Below, piece after piece: positions 34,161-42,876 of a stretch of DNA of 64,000 nucleotides (position 1 is its first letter; each line of letters opens with the position of its first letter). Location: NCBI RefSeq assembly GCF_000768685.1, contig NZ_AVPK01000010.1:1-64000 (forward strand), read 5' to 3'. The DNA is from Knoellia subterranea KCTC 19937 (GTDB lineage: Bacteria > Actinomycetota > Actinomycetes > Actinomycetales > Dermatophilaceae). The position numbers and the translations under genes are program-made. The notes below the pieces were generated by a model, which was given only the letters and a program-made list of their open reading frames with translations, searched no databases and was not told the origin of the DNA.

Positions 34161-34958
34161 TCACCCCGCGTGACCGGCCTCGCCGCCTGCATGCGCATCG
34201 TCCTCACGACCGGCCCGCGACGCCTTGGCCGCCTTCTCCTCGGCCTTGATCCGGGCCCACGCCTCCTCGACCTCTTCCGGGGTCGAGGCATCACCATCGG
34301 CGAAGACGTGCGGGTGGCGACGGACGAGTTTCTCGACGAGCACTCCGGCCACGTCGTCGATGTCGAACTGCTCCTCGGGCGACTCCGCGTCCTCGGCAAC
34401 CCGCGAGTGGAACAGCACCTGGAGCAGCACGTCCCCGAGCTCCTCGGCGAGGTGCTGCCGGTCGCCCGACTCGATCGCCTCGACCGCCTCGACCGCTTCC
34501 TCGGTCAGATACTTCGCCAGCGACTCGTGCGTCTGCTTCGCGTCCCACGGGCATCCGCCCGGAGAGCGCAGGCGGTCCATGACGGCGACGGCGTCGAGCA
34601 GGCGCGACCCCGGCACGTCCCACGACCCGACGACGACCTCGACCTCCGGCGGCAGCTCGAGGCGCGACACCTCGGACGCGATCGCATCGGTCAGTCCGGG
34701 GTCACCGTCGGACGACCCCAACCAGACCACGTCACCGTCGGCCGCGCCGGACACGAGCACACGGGCGAGCTCCGGCGCCTCCATGTCCCCACCCACGGAC
34801 TCGACCGACAGGCCGGACTCGATCACCGCGTCGACAACCGGCTCCGACGCATCGCGGCACAGGCGCACGGGGGCCGACTCAACGGCATACCAGGCACTTC
34901 GGGACATCAGTCCCGGCGCGACGCGCGGACTCGTGACGACGAGGCTCAGGCGCCCCAC
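34161..34958 (-). CDS. mazG: Nucleoside triphosphate pyrophosphohydrolase MazG
   Basis: 265 residues from GTG 34958 (VGRLSLVVTSPRVAPGLMSR). The N-terminal ~90 residues resemble the tetrapyrrole-methylase-like part found in actinobacterial MazG, followed by the MazG domain with CPWDAKQTHESLAKYL, EEAVEAVEAI and EELGDVLLQVLFHSRVAED (EExxE/ExxD metal-binding pattern). It hydrolyses NTPs to NMP and pyrophosphate, limiting aberrant nucleotides. Follows the SurA-like gene by 4 bases. Confidence 0.92.
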   Translation of the reverse strand: MGRLSLVVTSPRVAPGLMSRSAWYAVESAPVRLCRDASEPVVDAVIESGLSVESVGGDMEAPELARVLVSGAADGDVVWLGSSDGDPGLTDAIASEVSRLELPPEVEVVVGSWDVPGSRLLDAVAVMDRLRSPGGCPWDAKQTHESLAKYLTEEAVEAVEAIESGDRQHLAEELGDVLLQVLFHSRVAEDAESPEEQFDIDDVAGVLVEKLVRRHPHVFADGDASTPEEVEEAWARIKAEEKAAKASRAGREDDAHAGGEAGHAG

Positions 34959-34962
34959 GACG

Positions 34963-35484
34963 TCACTGAGCGGGCGCTGCGGGGGCGGGCACGAGCCAGT
35001 TCGGCGTGTCCGCCACGAGCTGCGCGCGTGCGGCGTCGAACGTGCCGTAGCGCGGGCTGACGGTGAGGTCGAGAGAGTTGAACTTCTGCGTGAGCGCCTG
35101 CGCCGCGGACTGATCGAGGTTCTGGGCGCTGAGCTCGGCGCGCAGGACATCGACGGTGGACTCGGCCGGGGCCTCGCCGAGTTTCTCGAACTCCGGCAGG
35201 GAGCGCGCGGCGGACTCGCTCTGCGGGCGACCGGACTGGGCGGCGGCATCGATCACATAGGGAGCGCGGATGAGCAGGGTGAGGATCTCGGAGGCAGTGA
35301 ACGGCTGCTGCTCGCGGGGGAAGGCCGTGTTGATCTGTTCGGTCGCCTCGCGGACCTGCTGCTCGGTGATGACCCGGCCGTCGACGACCGCGGCTGTCTC
35401 GGCGGACGTGGTCCCCGAGCAGGCCGAGAGGGCGAGGATGCCCGCAAGGGCGATGGCGGTGGTGCGAGCCTTGACGGCCTTCAC
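34963..35484 (-). CDS. SurA N-terminal-like lipoprotein
   Basis: 173 residues from GTG 35484 (VKAVKARTTAIALAGILALS), chosen because AAGGGA lies 6-8 bases upstream; an ATG at 35502 is also in frame. Lipobox LALSACSG, then VVDGRVITEQQVREATEQIN, the SurA_N helical fold. No PPIase (parvulin) domain follows, so it is a chaperone-type fragment protein rather than an isomerase. Placed between mfd and mazG, as in many actinobacteria. Confidence 0.8.
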   Translation of the reverse strand: MKAVKARTTAIALAGILALSACSGTTSAETAAVVDGRVITEQQVREATEQINTAFPREQQPFTASEILTLLIRAPYVIDAAAQSGRPQSESAARSLPEFEKLGEAPAESTVDVLRAELSAQNLDQSAAQALTQKFNSLDLTVSPRYGTFDAARAQLVADTPNWLVPAPAAPAQ

Positions 35485-35498
35485 TGAGTGTCCCTTCG

Positions 35499-38400
35499 TC
35501 ATCGGGTGGCTCGGCTGTGCGCCGCGGACGTCGCGGTTGCGGACGTGGCCACCTTCGCTGCTTCCCCGACATTGTCCATGACGACGCTGCGGATGACAGC
35601 ACCCGCCCACTCGAGAACCTCGCGGTTGCGCAGCGGCTTGCCTCCCACTCGGGCCGTCATGGGCATCGGCACGAGGATCGTGCCGAGCGCCTCCTTGACG
35701 ATCGAGCCCGGGTAGAGGCGCTGGAGACGCAGTTCCTGGCTCTCGCGCAGCTCGACCGGCCCGAACCGAATCGTCCTGCCCTGCACCGAGATGTCGCGTA
35801 TGCCGGCCGCCCGAGCGACGGTGCGCAGCCGCGCCACCTCGATGAGGTTGCCGACCGCCTCCGGCGGCTTGCCGTAGCGGTCGACGAGTTCGGCCTCGAT
35901 GTCGGCGAGGGCGGTCTCGTCCGTCACGGTCGCGAGCTTCTTGTAGGCCTCGAGACGCAGCCGCTCCCCAGGCACGTAGTCGTGCGGGAGGTGGGCGTCG
36001 ACGGGGAGTTCGATCTTGATCTCGCCGATCTCCTCCTCCACGTCGCCACGGAAGTTCGCGACGGCCTCGCCGACCAGGCGGACGTAGAGGTCGAAGCCGA
36101 CGCCGGCGATGTGGCCGGACTGTTCGCCACCGAGGAGGTTGCCGGCGCCGCGGATCTCGAGGTCCTTCATCGCCACCTGCATGCCGGCGCCGAGGTCGGT
36201 GTGGCTCGCGATCGTCTGGAGTCGGTCGTGAGCGGTCTCGGTGAGCGGGGTCTCGGGCGGATAGAGGAAGTAGGAGTACGCCCGCTCACGACCACGCCCG
36301 ACGCGGCCACGCAACTGGTGCAACTGGCTCAGGCCGAGCCGGTCGGCGCGCTCGACAATGAGCGTGTTGGCGTTGGAGATGTCGAGCCCGGTCTCGACGA
36401 TCGTCGTGCAGACGAGGACGTCGAAGTGCTTCTCCCAGAAGTCGAGCACGACCTGCTCGAGCTTGTGCTCGCCCATCTTGCCGTGGGCGACGGCGATGCG
36501 TGCCTCGGGGACGAGCTCGCGGATCCGGGCCGCCGCCCGCTCGATCGTCGACACCTTGTTGTGGATGTAGAAGACCTGGCCCTCGCGGAGCAGCTCACGG
36601 CGGATGGCCGCGGTGATCTGCTTCTCCTCGTAGGCGCCGACGTAGGTGAGGACCGGGTGCCGCTCCTCGGGAGGCGTGGCGAGAGTCGACATCTCGCGTA
36701 TGCCGGTGACAGCCATCTCGAGCGTGCGCGGGATCGGGGTGGCCGACATCGCGAGCACGTCAACGGCGGTGCGCATCGACTTGAGCTGCTCCTTGTGCTC
36801 GACGCCGAAGCGCTGCTCCTCGTCGACGACGACGAGCCCGAGGTCCTTGAAGCGGATGGAGTCGGACAGGAGCCGGTGGGTGCCGATGACGAGGTCGACG
36901 GTGCCATCGGCCATGCCGGCGATGACGGCGTCGGCCTCCTTCTTGGACACGAACCGGCTCAGCGCCTTGACCGTCACCGGGTAGGGCGCATAGCGCTCGG
37001 TGAAGGTCTGGAGGTGCTGCTGGACGAGCAGTGTCGTCGGGACGAGCACGGCGACCTGCTTGCCGTCCTGGATCGCCTTGAAGGCGGCACGCACCGCGAT
37101 CTCGGTCTTGCCGTAGCCGACGTCGCCGGCGAGGAGGCGGTCCATCGGGACCTCGCGCTCCATGTCGGCCTTGACCTCGTCGATCGAGCTGAGCTGGTCG
37201 GGTGTCTCGACGTAGGCGAAGGCGTCCTCGAGCTCGCGCTGCCACGGGGTGTCGCGCGAGAACGCGTGGCCCTTGGTCGCCATCCGCGCGGAGTAGAGCT
37301 GGATGAGCTCGGCCGCGATCTGCTTGACGTAGCGGCGCGCCTTGGACTTGGTCTGCTTCCAGTCCGAGCCACCCATGCGGTTGAGCGTCGGCTGCTCGCC
37401 ACCGACGTAGCGCGTCACCTGGTCGAGCTGGTCGGTCGGCACGAAGAGCCGGTCGCCCGGCTGGCCCCTCTTGGACGCGGCGTACTCGATGACGAGGTAC
37501 TCGCGCGTGGCGCCCTGCACCGTGCGCTGCATCATCTCGACGAACCGGCCGACGCCGTGCTGCTCGTGGACGACGAAGTCGCCCGGCTTGAGCTGGAGGG
37601 GGTCGACCTGGTTGCGGCGCCGCGACGGCATACGCCGCATGTCCTTGGTCGACGGACCGGAGGAGGGGGTGCCGGTGAGGTCGGTCTCGGTGAGGACGAC
37701 GAGCCGGCTGCCGGGGTGGACGAAGCCCCGCCCGAGCTGGGCGGTCGTCACGTGGACGACGCCCGGGTCGAAGTCGCCGAGGGCGTCCGGGCCCGCGTCG
37801 AGCCGGGCCGGGACCTCGGCCTCACCCAGGACCTCGACGATGCGCTTGGCCGAACCCTGTCCGTCGGTGGCCACGAGGATCCGCCAGCCCGCGTCGGTCC
37901 AGGTCCGCAGGTCGGCCGCTGCGGACTCGATGTCGCCGCGGTAGGCCGCGACGTCCTCGGTGCCCGTCTCGGCCACCTCGCCGTCGGTCGTGTCGACGGT
38001 CTCGGTGTCGAGGGCGAACGGGGTGAGGTCCCACCACGGGTGCTCGGTCTCACGCGCGTGGTCGCGCAGGTCGCCGACCGACCAGAACGACGCGGACCCG
38101 AGGATCTTCTCGAGGTCGATCGGCACGGCGTTGCCCGCGGCGGCATTGGCCCAGCCCGCCTCGAGGAACTCCTGGCTCGTGGCGACGAGGTCGTGCGCGC
38201 GGGTCCGGACCCGCTCGGGGTCGCACGTCACGACCGGCGAGCCGGCGGGGAAGCTGTCGAGCATCGACTCCATGCCATCGACGAGGGCGGGTGCGAGCGA
38301 CTCCATGCCCTCGACGGCGATGCCGGCCGCGAGCTTGTGAAGGAGGTCGGCGGCGCCCGGCAGCTGATCGGCGAGCGTGGCCGCCCGGTCGCGGACGGCG

Positions 38401-39158
38401 TCGGTGAGCAGCACCTCGCGGCACGGCGGCGCCCAGAGGCCGTGCGTGGCCACCTCGAGCGAGCGCTGGTCGGCCACCTTGAACCAGCGGATCTCCTCGA
38501 CGGTGTCGCCCCAGAACTCGACCCGGAGCGGGTGCTCCTCGGTCGGGGGGAAGACGTCGAGGATGCCTCCCCTGACGGCGAACTCGCCGCGGCGCTCGAC
38601 CAGGTCGGTCCGGCTGTAGGCGGCGTTGACCAGCCCCTCGACGACGTCGTCGAGCTCGTGGTCCTCGCCGGCGCGCAGGGCGACGGGCGCGAGGTCACCC
38701 AGGCCCGTCGAGATCGGCTGGAGGACGGCGCGGATGGGGGCGACGACGACCGAGAGCGGGCCATGCGCGGCGTCGTCCTCGGCCACCGTGGCGGGGTGGG
38801 CCAGCCGGCGCAGCACCGCGAGACGCCGGCCGACGGTGTCGGAGCGGGGGCTCAGTCGCTCGTGCGGGAGGGTCTCCCAGGACGGGAAGTCGGCGACGAG
38901 GTCGGGGTCGAGGACGCAGCCGAGCGCGGCAGTGAGGTCCTCGGCCTCACGACTCGTCGCCGTGACGACGAGCAGGGGCAAGCGGTCGGGTGCAGTGGCG
39001 CGCAGACGCTCGACCGCAGCAGCGATCAGGGCGGGGCGGGCACCGGCGCTGACCGAGACGTCGAGCATCAACGTGCCGGGACCGGTGGCGGTGTCGAGGA
39101 GTGCGTGGATCTGGGGTGCCGCGGCGAACGTGTCGACGACGGGTTGCAGCATGGACAT
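35499..39158 (-). CDS. mfd: Transcription-repair coupling factor
   Basis: 1,219 residues. UvrB-homology N-terminal region (DFPSWETLPHERLSPRSDTV), RNA-polymerase-interacting domain (FVVHEQHGVGRFVEMMQRTV), then superfamily 2 translocase motifs: Walker A GDVGYGKTEIAVRAAF, DEEQRFGVEHKEQLKSM and VVCTT/IVETGLDISNAN-type motif V, and a C-terminal TRCF domain. Mfd removes stalled RNA polymerase and recruits UvrA. Two copies of the dispersed motif inside this gene use the very rare Ile codon ATA (35799-35806 and 36699-36706). Confidence 0.97.
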   Translation of the reverse strand: MSMLQPVVDTFAAAPQIHALLDTATGPGTLMLDVSVSAGARPALIAAAVERLRATAPDRLPLLVVTATSREAEDLTAALGCVLDPDLVADFPSWETLPHERLSPRSDTVGRRLAVLRRLAHPATVAEDDAAHGPLSVVVAPIRAVLQPISTGLGDLAPVALRAGEDHELDDVVEGLVNAAYSRTDLVERRGEFAVRGGILDVFPPTEEHPLRVEFWGDTVEEIRWFKVADQRSLEVATHGLWAPPCREVLLTDAVRDRAATLADQLPGAADLLHKLAAGIAVEGMESLAPALVDGMESMLDSFPAGSPVVTCDPERVRTRAHDLVATSQEFLEAGWANAAAGNAVPIDLEKILGSASFWSVGDLRDHARETEHPWWDLTPFALDTETVDTTDGEVAETGTEDVAAYRGDIESAAADLRTWTDAGWRILVATDGQGSAKRIVEVLGEAEVPARLDAGPDALGDFDPGVVHVTTAQLGRGFVHPGSRLVVLTETDLTGTPSSGPSTKDMRRMPSRRRNQVDPLQLKPGDFVVHEQHGVGRFVEMMQRTVQGATREYLVIEYAASKRGQPGDRLFVPTDQLDQVTRYVGGEQPTLNRMGGSDWKQTKSKARRYVKQIAAELIQLYSARMATKGHAFSRDTPWQRELEDAFAYVETPDQLSSIDEVKADMEREVPMDRLLAGDVGYGKTEIAVRAAFKAIQDGKQVAVLVPTTLLVQQHLQTFTERYAPYPVTVKALSRFVSKKEADAVIAGMADGTVDLVIGTHRLLSDSIRFKDLGLVVVDEEQRFGVEHKEQLKSMRTAVDVLAMSATPIPRTLEMAVTGIREMSTLATPPEERHPVLTYVGAYEEKQITAAIRRELLREGQVFYIHNKVSTIERAAARIRELVPEARIAVAHGKMGEHKLEQVVLDFWEKHFDVLVCTTIVETGLDISNANTLIVERADRLGLSQLHQLRGRVGRGRERAYSYFLYPPETPLTETAHDRLQTIASHTDLGAGMQVAMKDLEIRGAGNLLGGEQSGHIAGVGFDLYVRLVGEAVANFRGDVEEEIGEIKIELPVDAHLPHDYVPGERLRLEAYKKLATVTDETALADIEAELVDRYGKPPEAVGNLIEVARLRTVARAAGIRDISVQGRTIRFGPVELRESQELRLQRLYPGSIVKEALGTILVPMPMTARVGGKPLRNREVLEWAGAVIRSVVMDNVGEAAKVATSATATSAAHSRATR

Positions 39159-39228
39159 CGCCCCTCAGCCTAATGGCGTGGGCGGACAGTCCCGACCGTC
39201 CGAGACACCCGGCCGTCGCGGCCCTCGG

Positions 39229-39293
39229 CTCGAGACGACCGACGCTGCTCGAGCCGACCACTTCTGCATGGTCGTCTCGAGCACAAGTGGTCG
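39229..39293. repeat. Interleaved inverted repeats between pth and mfd
   Basis: Four segments in order A-B-A'-B': CTCGAGACGACC (39229-39240), CGACCACTT (39255-39263), GGTCGTCTCGAG (39270-39281), AAGTGGTCG (39285-39293). Both pairs are perfect but cannot both form simple hairpins; they would be alternatives or a pseudoknot. Located just after the pth stop on the minus strand. Confidence 0.6.
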
Positions 39294-39306
39294 TCCCGAG
39301 GCTCCG

Positions 39307-39912
39307 CTAGCGTCCAGCGACGGGCGCGTGGAACTTCTGCTGGGTGTCGAGCAGTCCCTGCGTCACGAGCATCTCCACCGCATCCGCAGCAGAGTCGAGC
39401 AGGAACGGCAGCTCCTTGCGCTCGGTCGGCGAGAAGTCCTTGAGCACGAAGTCGGCGGCATCCTGGCGCCCCGGCGGGCGACCGATGCCGACCCGCACGC
39501 GCAGATAGTCCTTTGTCCCCAACGACTTCGAGATCGAGCGCAGCCCGTTGTGGCCGCCCTCTCCCCCGCCGAGCTTGAGCCGCACGTCGCCGGCCGGGAT
39601 GTCGAGCTCGTCGTGCACGACCACGAGCCGCTCGGGCGTCACCGAGAAGAAGCCCATGAGCGCCTTGACCGGCCCACCCGACTCGTTCATGTAGCTGTGC
39701 GGCACCGCGATGACGGCCGACGGCCCCGGCACACCGCCCGGCCCCATGCCGATCCGCACCTGCGCCGCCGACGCCCGCGCCTTGTGCGCGCGCAGCGCGC
39801 TCTTCGTCCGCGAAGCCAGCTCGTCGATGACCATCGCTCCGACGTTGTGGCGGTTGCCGGAATACGTCGGTCCCGGGTTCCCCAGGCCGATGACCATCCA
39901 CGTCTCACTCAC
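39307..39912 (-). CDS. pth: Peptidyl-tRNA hydrolase
   Basis: 201 residues from GTG 39912 ([20 protein letters not shown]); ATG 39897 is an alternative. Catalytic His in [30 protein letters not shown] and [12 protein letters not shown] are intact. Releases peptidyl-tRNAs for recycling. Lies between rplY and mfd as in other actinobacteria; longer frames upstream read into rplY's antisense. Confidence 0.95.
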   Translation of the reverse strand: MSETWMVIGLGNPGPTYSGNRHNVGAMVIDELASRTKSALRAHKARASAAQVRIGMGPGGVPGPSAVIAVPHSYMNESGGPVKALMGFFSVTPERLVVVHDELDIPAGDVRLKLGGGEGGHNGLRSISKSLGTKDYLRVRVGIGRPPGRQDAADFVLKDFSPTERKELPFLLDSAADAVEMLVTQGLLDTQQKFHAPVAGR

Positions 39913-39983
39913 AACGACCAAGTATGCCGTCCGCTCACCGACCCCACGTCCGCGGCGGCGGGCGCTCGGTCCCGGACACAGCA

Positions 39984-40020
39984 GCAGGCCCGGCCCGTCG
40001 TGGTGACGGACCGGGCCTGC
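39984..40020 (-). terminator. rplY terminator hairpin
   Basis: GCAGGCCCGGcCCGTC and GACGGaCCGGGCCTGC pair across GTGGT with one mismatch, starting 26 bases beyond the rplY stop. An extended dispersed motif lies at 39922-39939 between it and pth. Confidence 0.75.
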
Positions 40021-40045
40021 TGGTGGTTCAGGTGAGCGGGACGGC

Positions 40046-40732
40046 TCAGGCGTCCTCGGACTTCTCCGCGTCGCCCTCGGCAGCGTCGCCCTCGGCCTCG
40101 GCGGTCTCGCCCTCGGCAGCCTCCGACTCGTCCTTCTCGACGCCAGCCTCGGCCTCGGCGTCGGCGAGCTCGGCCTCGAGCGCCTCGGCGGAGATCTGCT
40201 GGGTGACGTTGACGACGAGCGCCTCGGGGTCGGTGATGAGCGTCGCACCCGCGGGCAGCTCGACGGCGCCGGCGAGGATCTGGGTGCCGGCCTCGAGGCC
40301 CTCGACGGAGACGGTGACCGACTCGGGGATGTTGGTGGCCTCGGCCTCGACCTGCAGGCTCGAGTGGTCCATGCTCACGACGGTCTCCGGGGCGGCCTCG
40401 CCCTCGAGGTGAACGGGGACGTCGACGGTGACCTTCTCGCCCTTGCGGACGATGACGAGGTCGACGTGCTCGATGACCGGCTTGATCGGGTCGCGCTGGA
40501 CGTCCTTGGCGAGAGCCATCTGCTCGTCACCGTCGAGGACGATCGTGAGCAGGGCGTTCGGGTTCTTGAGCGCCATCATGGCGTCGTGGCCCGGGAGGGT
40601 GATGTGCACGGGCTCGGCGCCGTGGCCATACATGACCGCGGGGATCTTGGCGTCGCGGCGGATCTTGCGGGCGGCACCCTTGCCGAACTGGGTGCGGGCC
40701 TCGGCCTGCAGCTTGATGGTGTCGTTGGACAC
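40046..40732 (-). CDS. rplY: 50S ribosomal protein L25/general stress protein Ctc
   Basis: 228 residues from GTG 40732 with AGGAG upstream. The N-terminal L25 domain ([20 protein letters not shown]) binds 5S rRNA; the C-terminal TL5/Ctc domain follows, and residues from about 180 are a highly acidic Ala/Glu/Asp tail. Long Ctc form, usual for actinobacteria. Upstream of pth. Confidence 0.96.
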   Translation of the reverse strand: MSNDTIKLQAEARTQFGKGAARKIRRDAKIPAVMYGHGAEPVHITLPGHDAMMALKNPNALLTIVLDGDEQMALAKDVQRDPIKPVIEHVDLVIVRKGEKVTVDVPVHLEGEAAPETVVSMDHSSLQVEAEATNIPESVTVSVEGLEAGTQILAGAVELPAGATLITDPEALVVNVTQQISAEALEAELADAEAEAGVEKDESEAAEGETAEAEGDAAEGDAEKSEDA

Positions 40733-41077
40733 GAGAACTCCTGGGGAGAGAGGGCTTGTGGGTCAGGTCGGCATCGGGGGAATGTCGACGCCTGCGGTGG
40801 CCTCGACGCGGGACACGGCACGGACAGGCGCGCCGGTCGGCGGAGGAACAGTCACTGACCGGGTCCTCTTCTGACCACCGCGTCGATCACGGACGCTTCA
40901 CGACCCGAACATCACTGGCCGGTACTGCGTCCCTCGCCGAGGCAACCCCGAGAGTCTAGGGGAAGCCCTGCAGGCAGGGAAATCGGCGTATGCCGTCCGC
41001 TCACCTTCGACGTCCGAGCGGACTCCGGCTTCGGCTGCCCGCACCAGCTGGCGTGCCGTGGGTCGACCGGCGAACGA
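40733..41077. other. Intergenic region upstream of rplY
   Basis: No gene is supported here. It holds the rplY ribosome binding site and presumably its promoter, although no convincing -35/-10 pair was seen, and an extended dispersed motif GTATGCCGTCCGCTCACC at 40988-41005. Confidence 0.6.
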
Positions 41078-42127
41078 TCAGCTCGGGTCGGCCACGGTCG
41101 CGACGAGCACGGTTTCGGCAGCAGGGAGGGCGAGCTGGTCGTCGCCCGGTTCGGCAGTCGTGACCTCCGCAGTGGGGTCCGGAGCACCGTCACCCTCGTG
41201 GTTCTCACCGAGGCGGACGGCGACGACGCCCGCGAGGATGAGAACGCCTCCGGCCAGTTGTACCCAGCCGGGCAGTTCACCGACGAGCGCCCAGGCGAAG
41301 AGCACCGCGAACAGCACCTCGGACAGGCCGACGAAGCTCGCGATCGTGGCACCCACGAGACGGGTCCCGATGACGCCGACGCCGTACGCCAGCGCGGCGG
41401 CGATGGCTGCGAGTTCCGCGACGGGGACCCACCACGCCACCGAACTCCCGAGGAGTTCGACGCTGGTCCTCGCCGTGCCGTAGTCGATGAGACCCACCGC
41501 GCTCGCCAGGACGAGCGCGATGGCACCGACGCCCAGACCGAGGCCGGCCAGCGCCAGCGGCGGCAGCGACTCCTCGTGCTCGTGGCCCGAGGTGACGTAG
41601 AACGTGGCGAGACCGGTCGCGGCGAGCAGACCCCACACGACACCCACGAGGGACACCTGCACCCCGGTGAAGACGTCGAGGACGAGCAGCAGGCCGAGAA
41701 CCGACAGGGCCATGCCCGCAGCCGTGAGCCGCGAGGGGCGGTGTCCGTGGCGGGCCCACATCCAGCCGACGACGAGAAGGATCCCGCAGTACTCGAGCAG
41801 CAGGGCGACCGCGATGGAGAGGTGGTCGACAGCGTTGAAGTAGGCGTACTGGCAGCCGGCCACGGCGACGAGCCCGAATGCCAGGACCTGCCCGAGGTTG
41901 CGGCGGACGAGGTGCCAGCGACCGCGCAGGGTCCACACGATGACGGGCAGCAGGAGGATCGCCGCGAAGCCGACACGCCAGGTCACGATCCCCGCGGGGG
42001 TCCAGCCAGCATTGAGCAGCGACTTGGCGAAGGCGCCCGAGGAGCCGAAGGCTGCCGAGGCGACGAGCACCAGCACGAGGCCGAGCGCCATCGTGCGCGC
42101 GTTTCGGGCCTGGATTCCAGCGTTCAC
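41078..42127 (-). CDS. EamA/DMT-family transporter
   Basis: About 349 residues with some ten hydrophobic segments, two EamA repeats (GSSGAFAKSLLNAGWTPAGI; second repeat after residue 180) and a hydrophilic acidic C-terminal tail. Likely exports a metabolite or amino acid; substrate unknown. I favour GTG 42127 (VNAGIQARNARTMALGLVLV) since GAGGTGA lies just upstream; GTG 42136 is possible. Divergent from a CGNR regulator, with a palindrome GTAAGG-N5-CCTTAC in the short shared promoter region. Confidence 0.88.
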   Translation of the reverse strand: MNAGIQARNARTMALGLVLVLVASAAFGSSGAFAKSLLNAGWTPAGIVTWRVGFAAILLLPVIVWTLRGRWHLVRRNLGQVLAFGLVAVAGCQYAYFNAVDHLSIAVALLLEYCGILLVVGWMWARHGHRPSRLTAAGMALSVLGLLLVLDVFTGVQVSLVGVVWGLLAATGLATFYVTSGHEHEESLPPLALAGLGLGVGAIALVLASAVGLIDYGTARTSVELLGSSVAWWVPVAELAAIAAALAYGVGVIGTRLVGATIASFVGLSEVLFAVLFAWALVGELPGWVQLAGGVLILAGVVAVRLGENHEGDGAPDPTAEVTTAEPGDDQLALPAAETVLVATVADPS

Positions 42128-42153
42128 GATGCTCACCTCGTCAGGAGTAAAAT

Positions 42154-42170
42154 GTAAGGTTGGTCCTTAC
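42154..42170. promoter_or_regulatory. Palindromic operator in EamA/CGNR divergon
   Basis: GTAAGG (42154-42159), TTGGT, CCTTAC (42165-42170): perfect 6-base arms in an AT-richer stretch between the two divergent starts. The CGNR protein encoded next door is the obvious binder, by inference from the divergon layout. Confidence 0.5.
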
Positions 42171-42208
42171 GTTGCTGACGCTAGACCCGACGAATGTCAG
42201 GAGTCAAC

Positions 42209-42769
42209 ATGGTCTTTGCATATGACACAGAGCTCACGCTGCAGCATGCCGTCGCCGTCATGAACTCGGCACCCGGCTACGGCGATTCCATGGAGGAGGA
42301 CCTGCCGACGGTCGAGTCGCTCGGCACGTTCTTCGACGCGTGGCACTGGACCGGACGCCGACCGCGCACCCGTGCCGAACTCGACGAGGTGCACGCCCTG
42401 CGCCCCCGACTGCGCGAGCTGTGGGGCAGGGACGTCGAGGCCATGGTCGACGGCGTCAACGAACTCCTCGCCGAGCACAGGGCCCTCCCCCGACTCGTCC
42501 GCCACGATGACCTCGACTGGCACATCCATGCCACCGACGACAACGACCACCTCGCCAAACGCATGGCGGTCGAGGCGGCCCTGGCCATCACGGACCTCGT
42601 CCGCGCGGGCGAGACCGAGCGCATGCGCGTGTGCGCCGCCGACGACTGCGACGACGCCGTCATCGACCTCACCAAGAACCGCAGCCGGCGCTATTGCGAC
42701 GGGACGTGCGCCAACAAGGCCCACGTCGCGGCATACCGGGACCGCCAGGCTCGCCAGGCCACCGACTGA
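42209..42769 (+). CDS. CGNR zinc-finger transcriptional regulator
   Basis: 186 residues from ATG 42209 (MVFAYDTELTLQHAVAVMNS); AGGAG lies 6 bases upstream, which makes the ATG at 42194 less likely. N-terminal ABATE-type helical domain and a C-terminal zinc finger RVCAADDCDDAVIDLTKNRS/RRYCDGTCANKAHVAAYRDR with four cysteines (the family's CGNR is CDGT-CANK here). Probably senses a compound and controls the divergent EamA exporter. Confidence 0.88.
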   Translation: MVFAYDTELTLQHAVAVMNSAPGYGDSMEEDLPTVESLGTFFDAWHWTGRRPRTRAELDEVHALRPRLRELWGRDVEAMVDGVNELLAEHRALPRLVRHDDLDWHIHATDDNDHLAKRMAVEAALAITDLVRAGETERMRVCAADDCDDAVIDLTKNRSRRYCDGTCANKAHVAAYRDRQARQATD

Positions 42770-42792
42770 GGCGAGCCCACCCCACCCCCGAC

Positions 42793-42867
42793 CGACTTAT
42801 TGCCCTCTTGGGACACGGTCCGCGGGCCTACGGCAGCGGAACTGTGTCCCAAGAGGGCAATAAGTCG
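42793..42867. repeat. Long perfect hairpin, copy 2 of a dispersed pair
   Basis: Perfect 24-base arms (42793-42816 and 42844-42867; core ATTGCCCTCTTGGGACAC) and a 27-base loop. Arm sequence matches copy 1 at 7675-7736 at most positions, with compensated differences. Lies between the convergent ends of the CGNR gene and prs, where it could serve as a bidirectional terminator. Confidence 0.8.
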
Positions 42868-42876
42868 ATCAATGCG

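Noticed and set aside
35517-39173. Plus-strand open frame of over 1,200 codons opposite mfd
   Set aside because: Composition is Arg/Asp/Val-biased as expected for an antisense shadow, with no recognisable domain.
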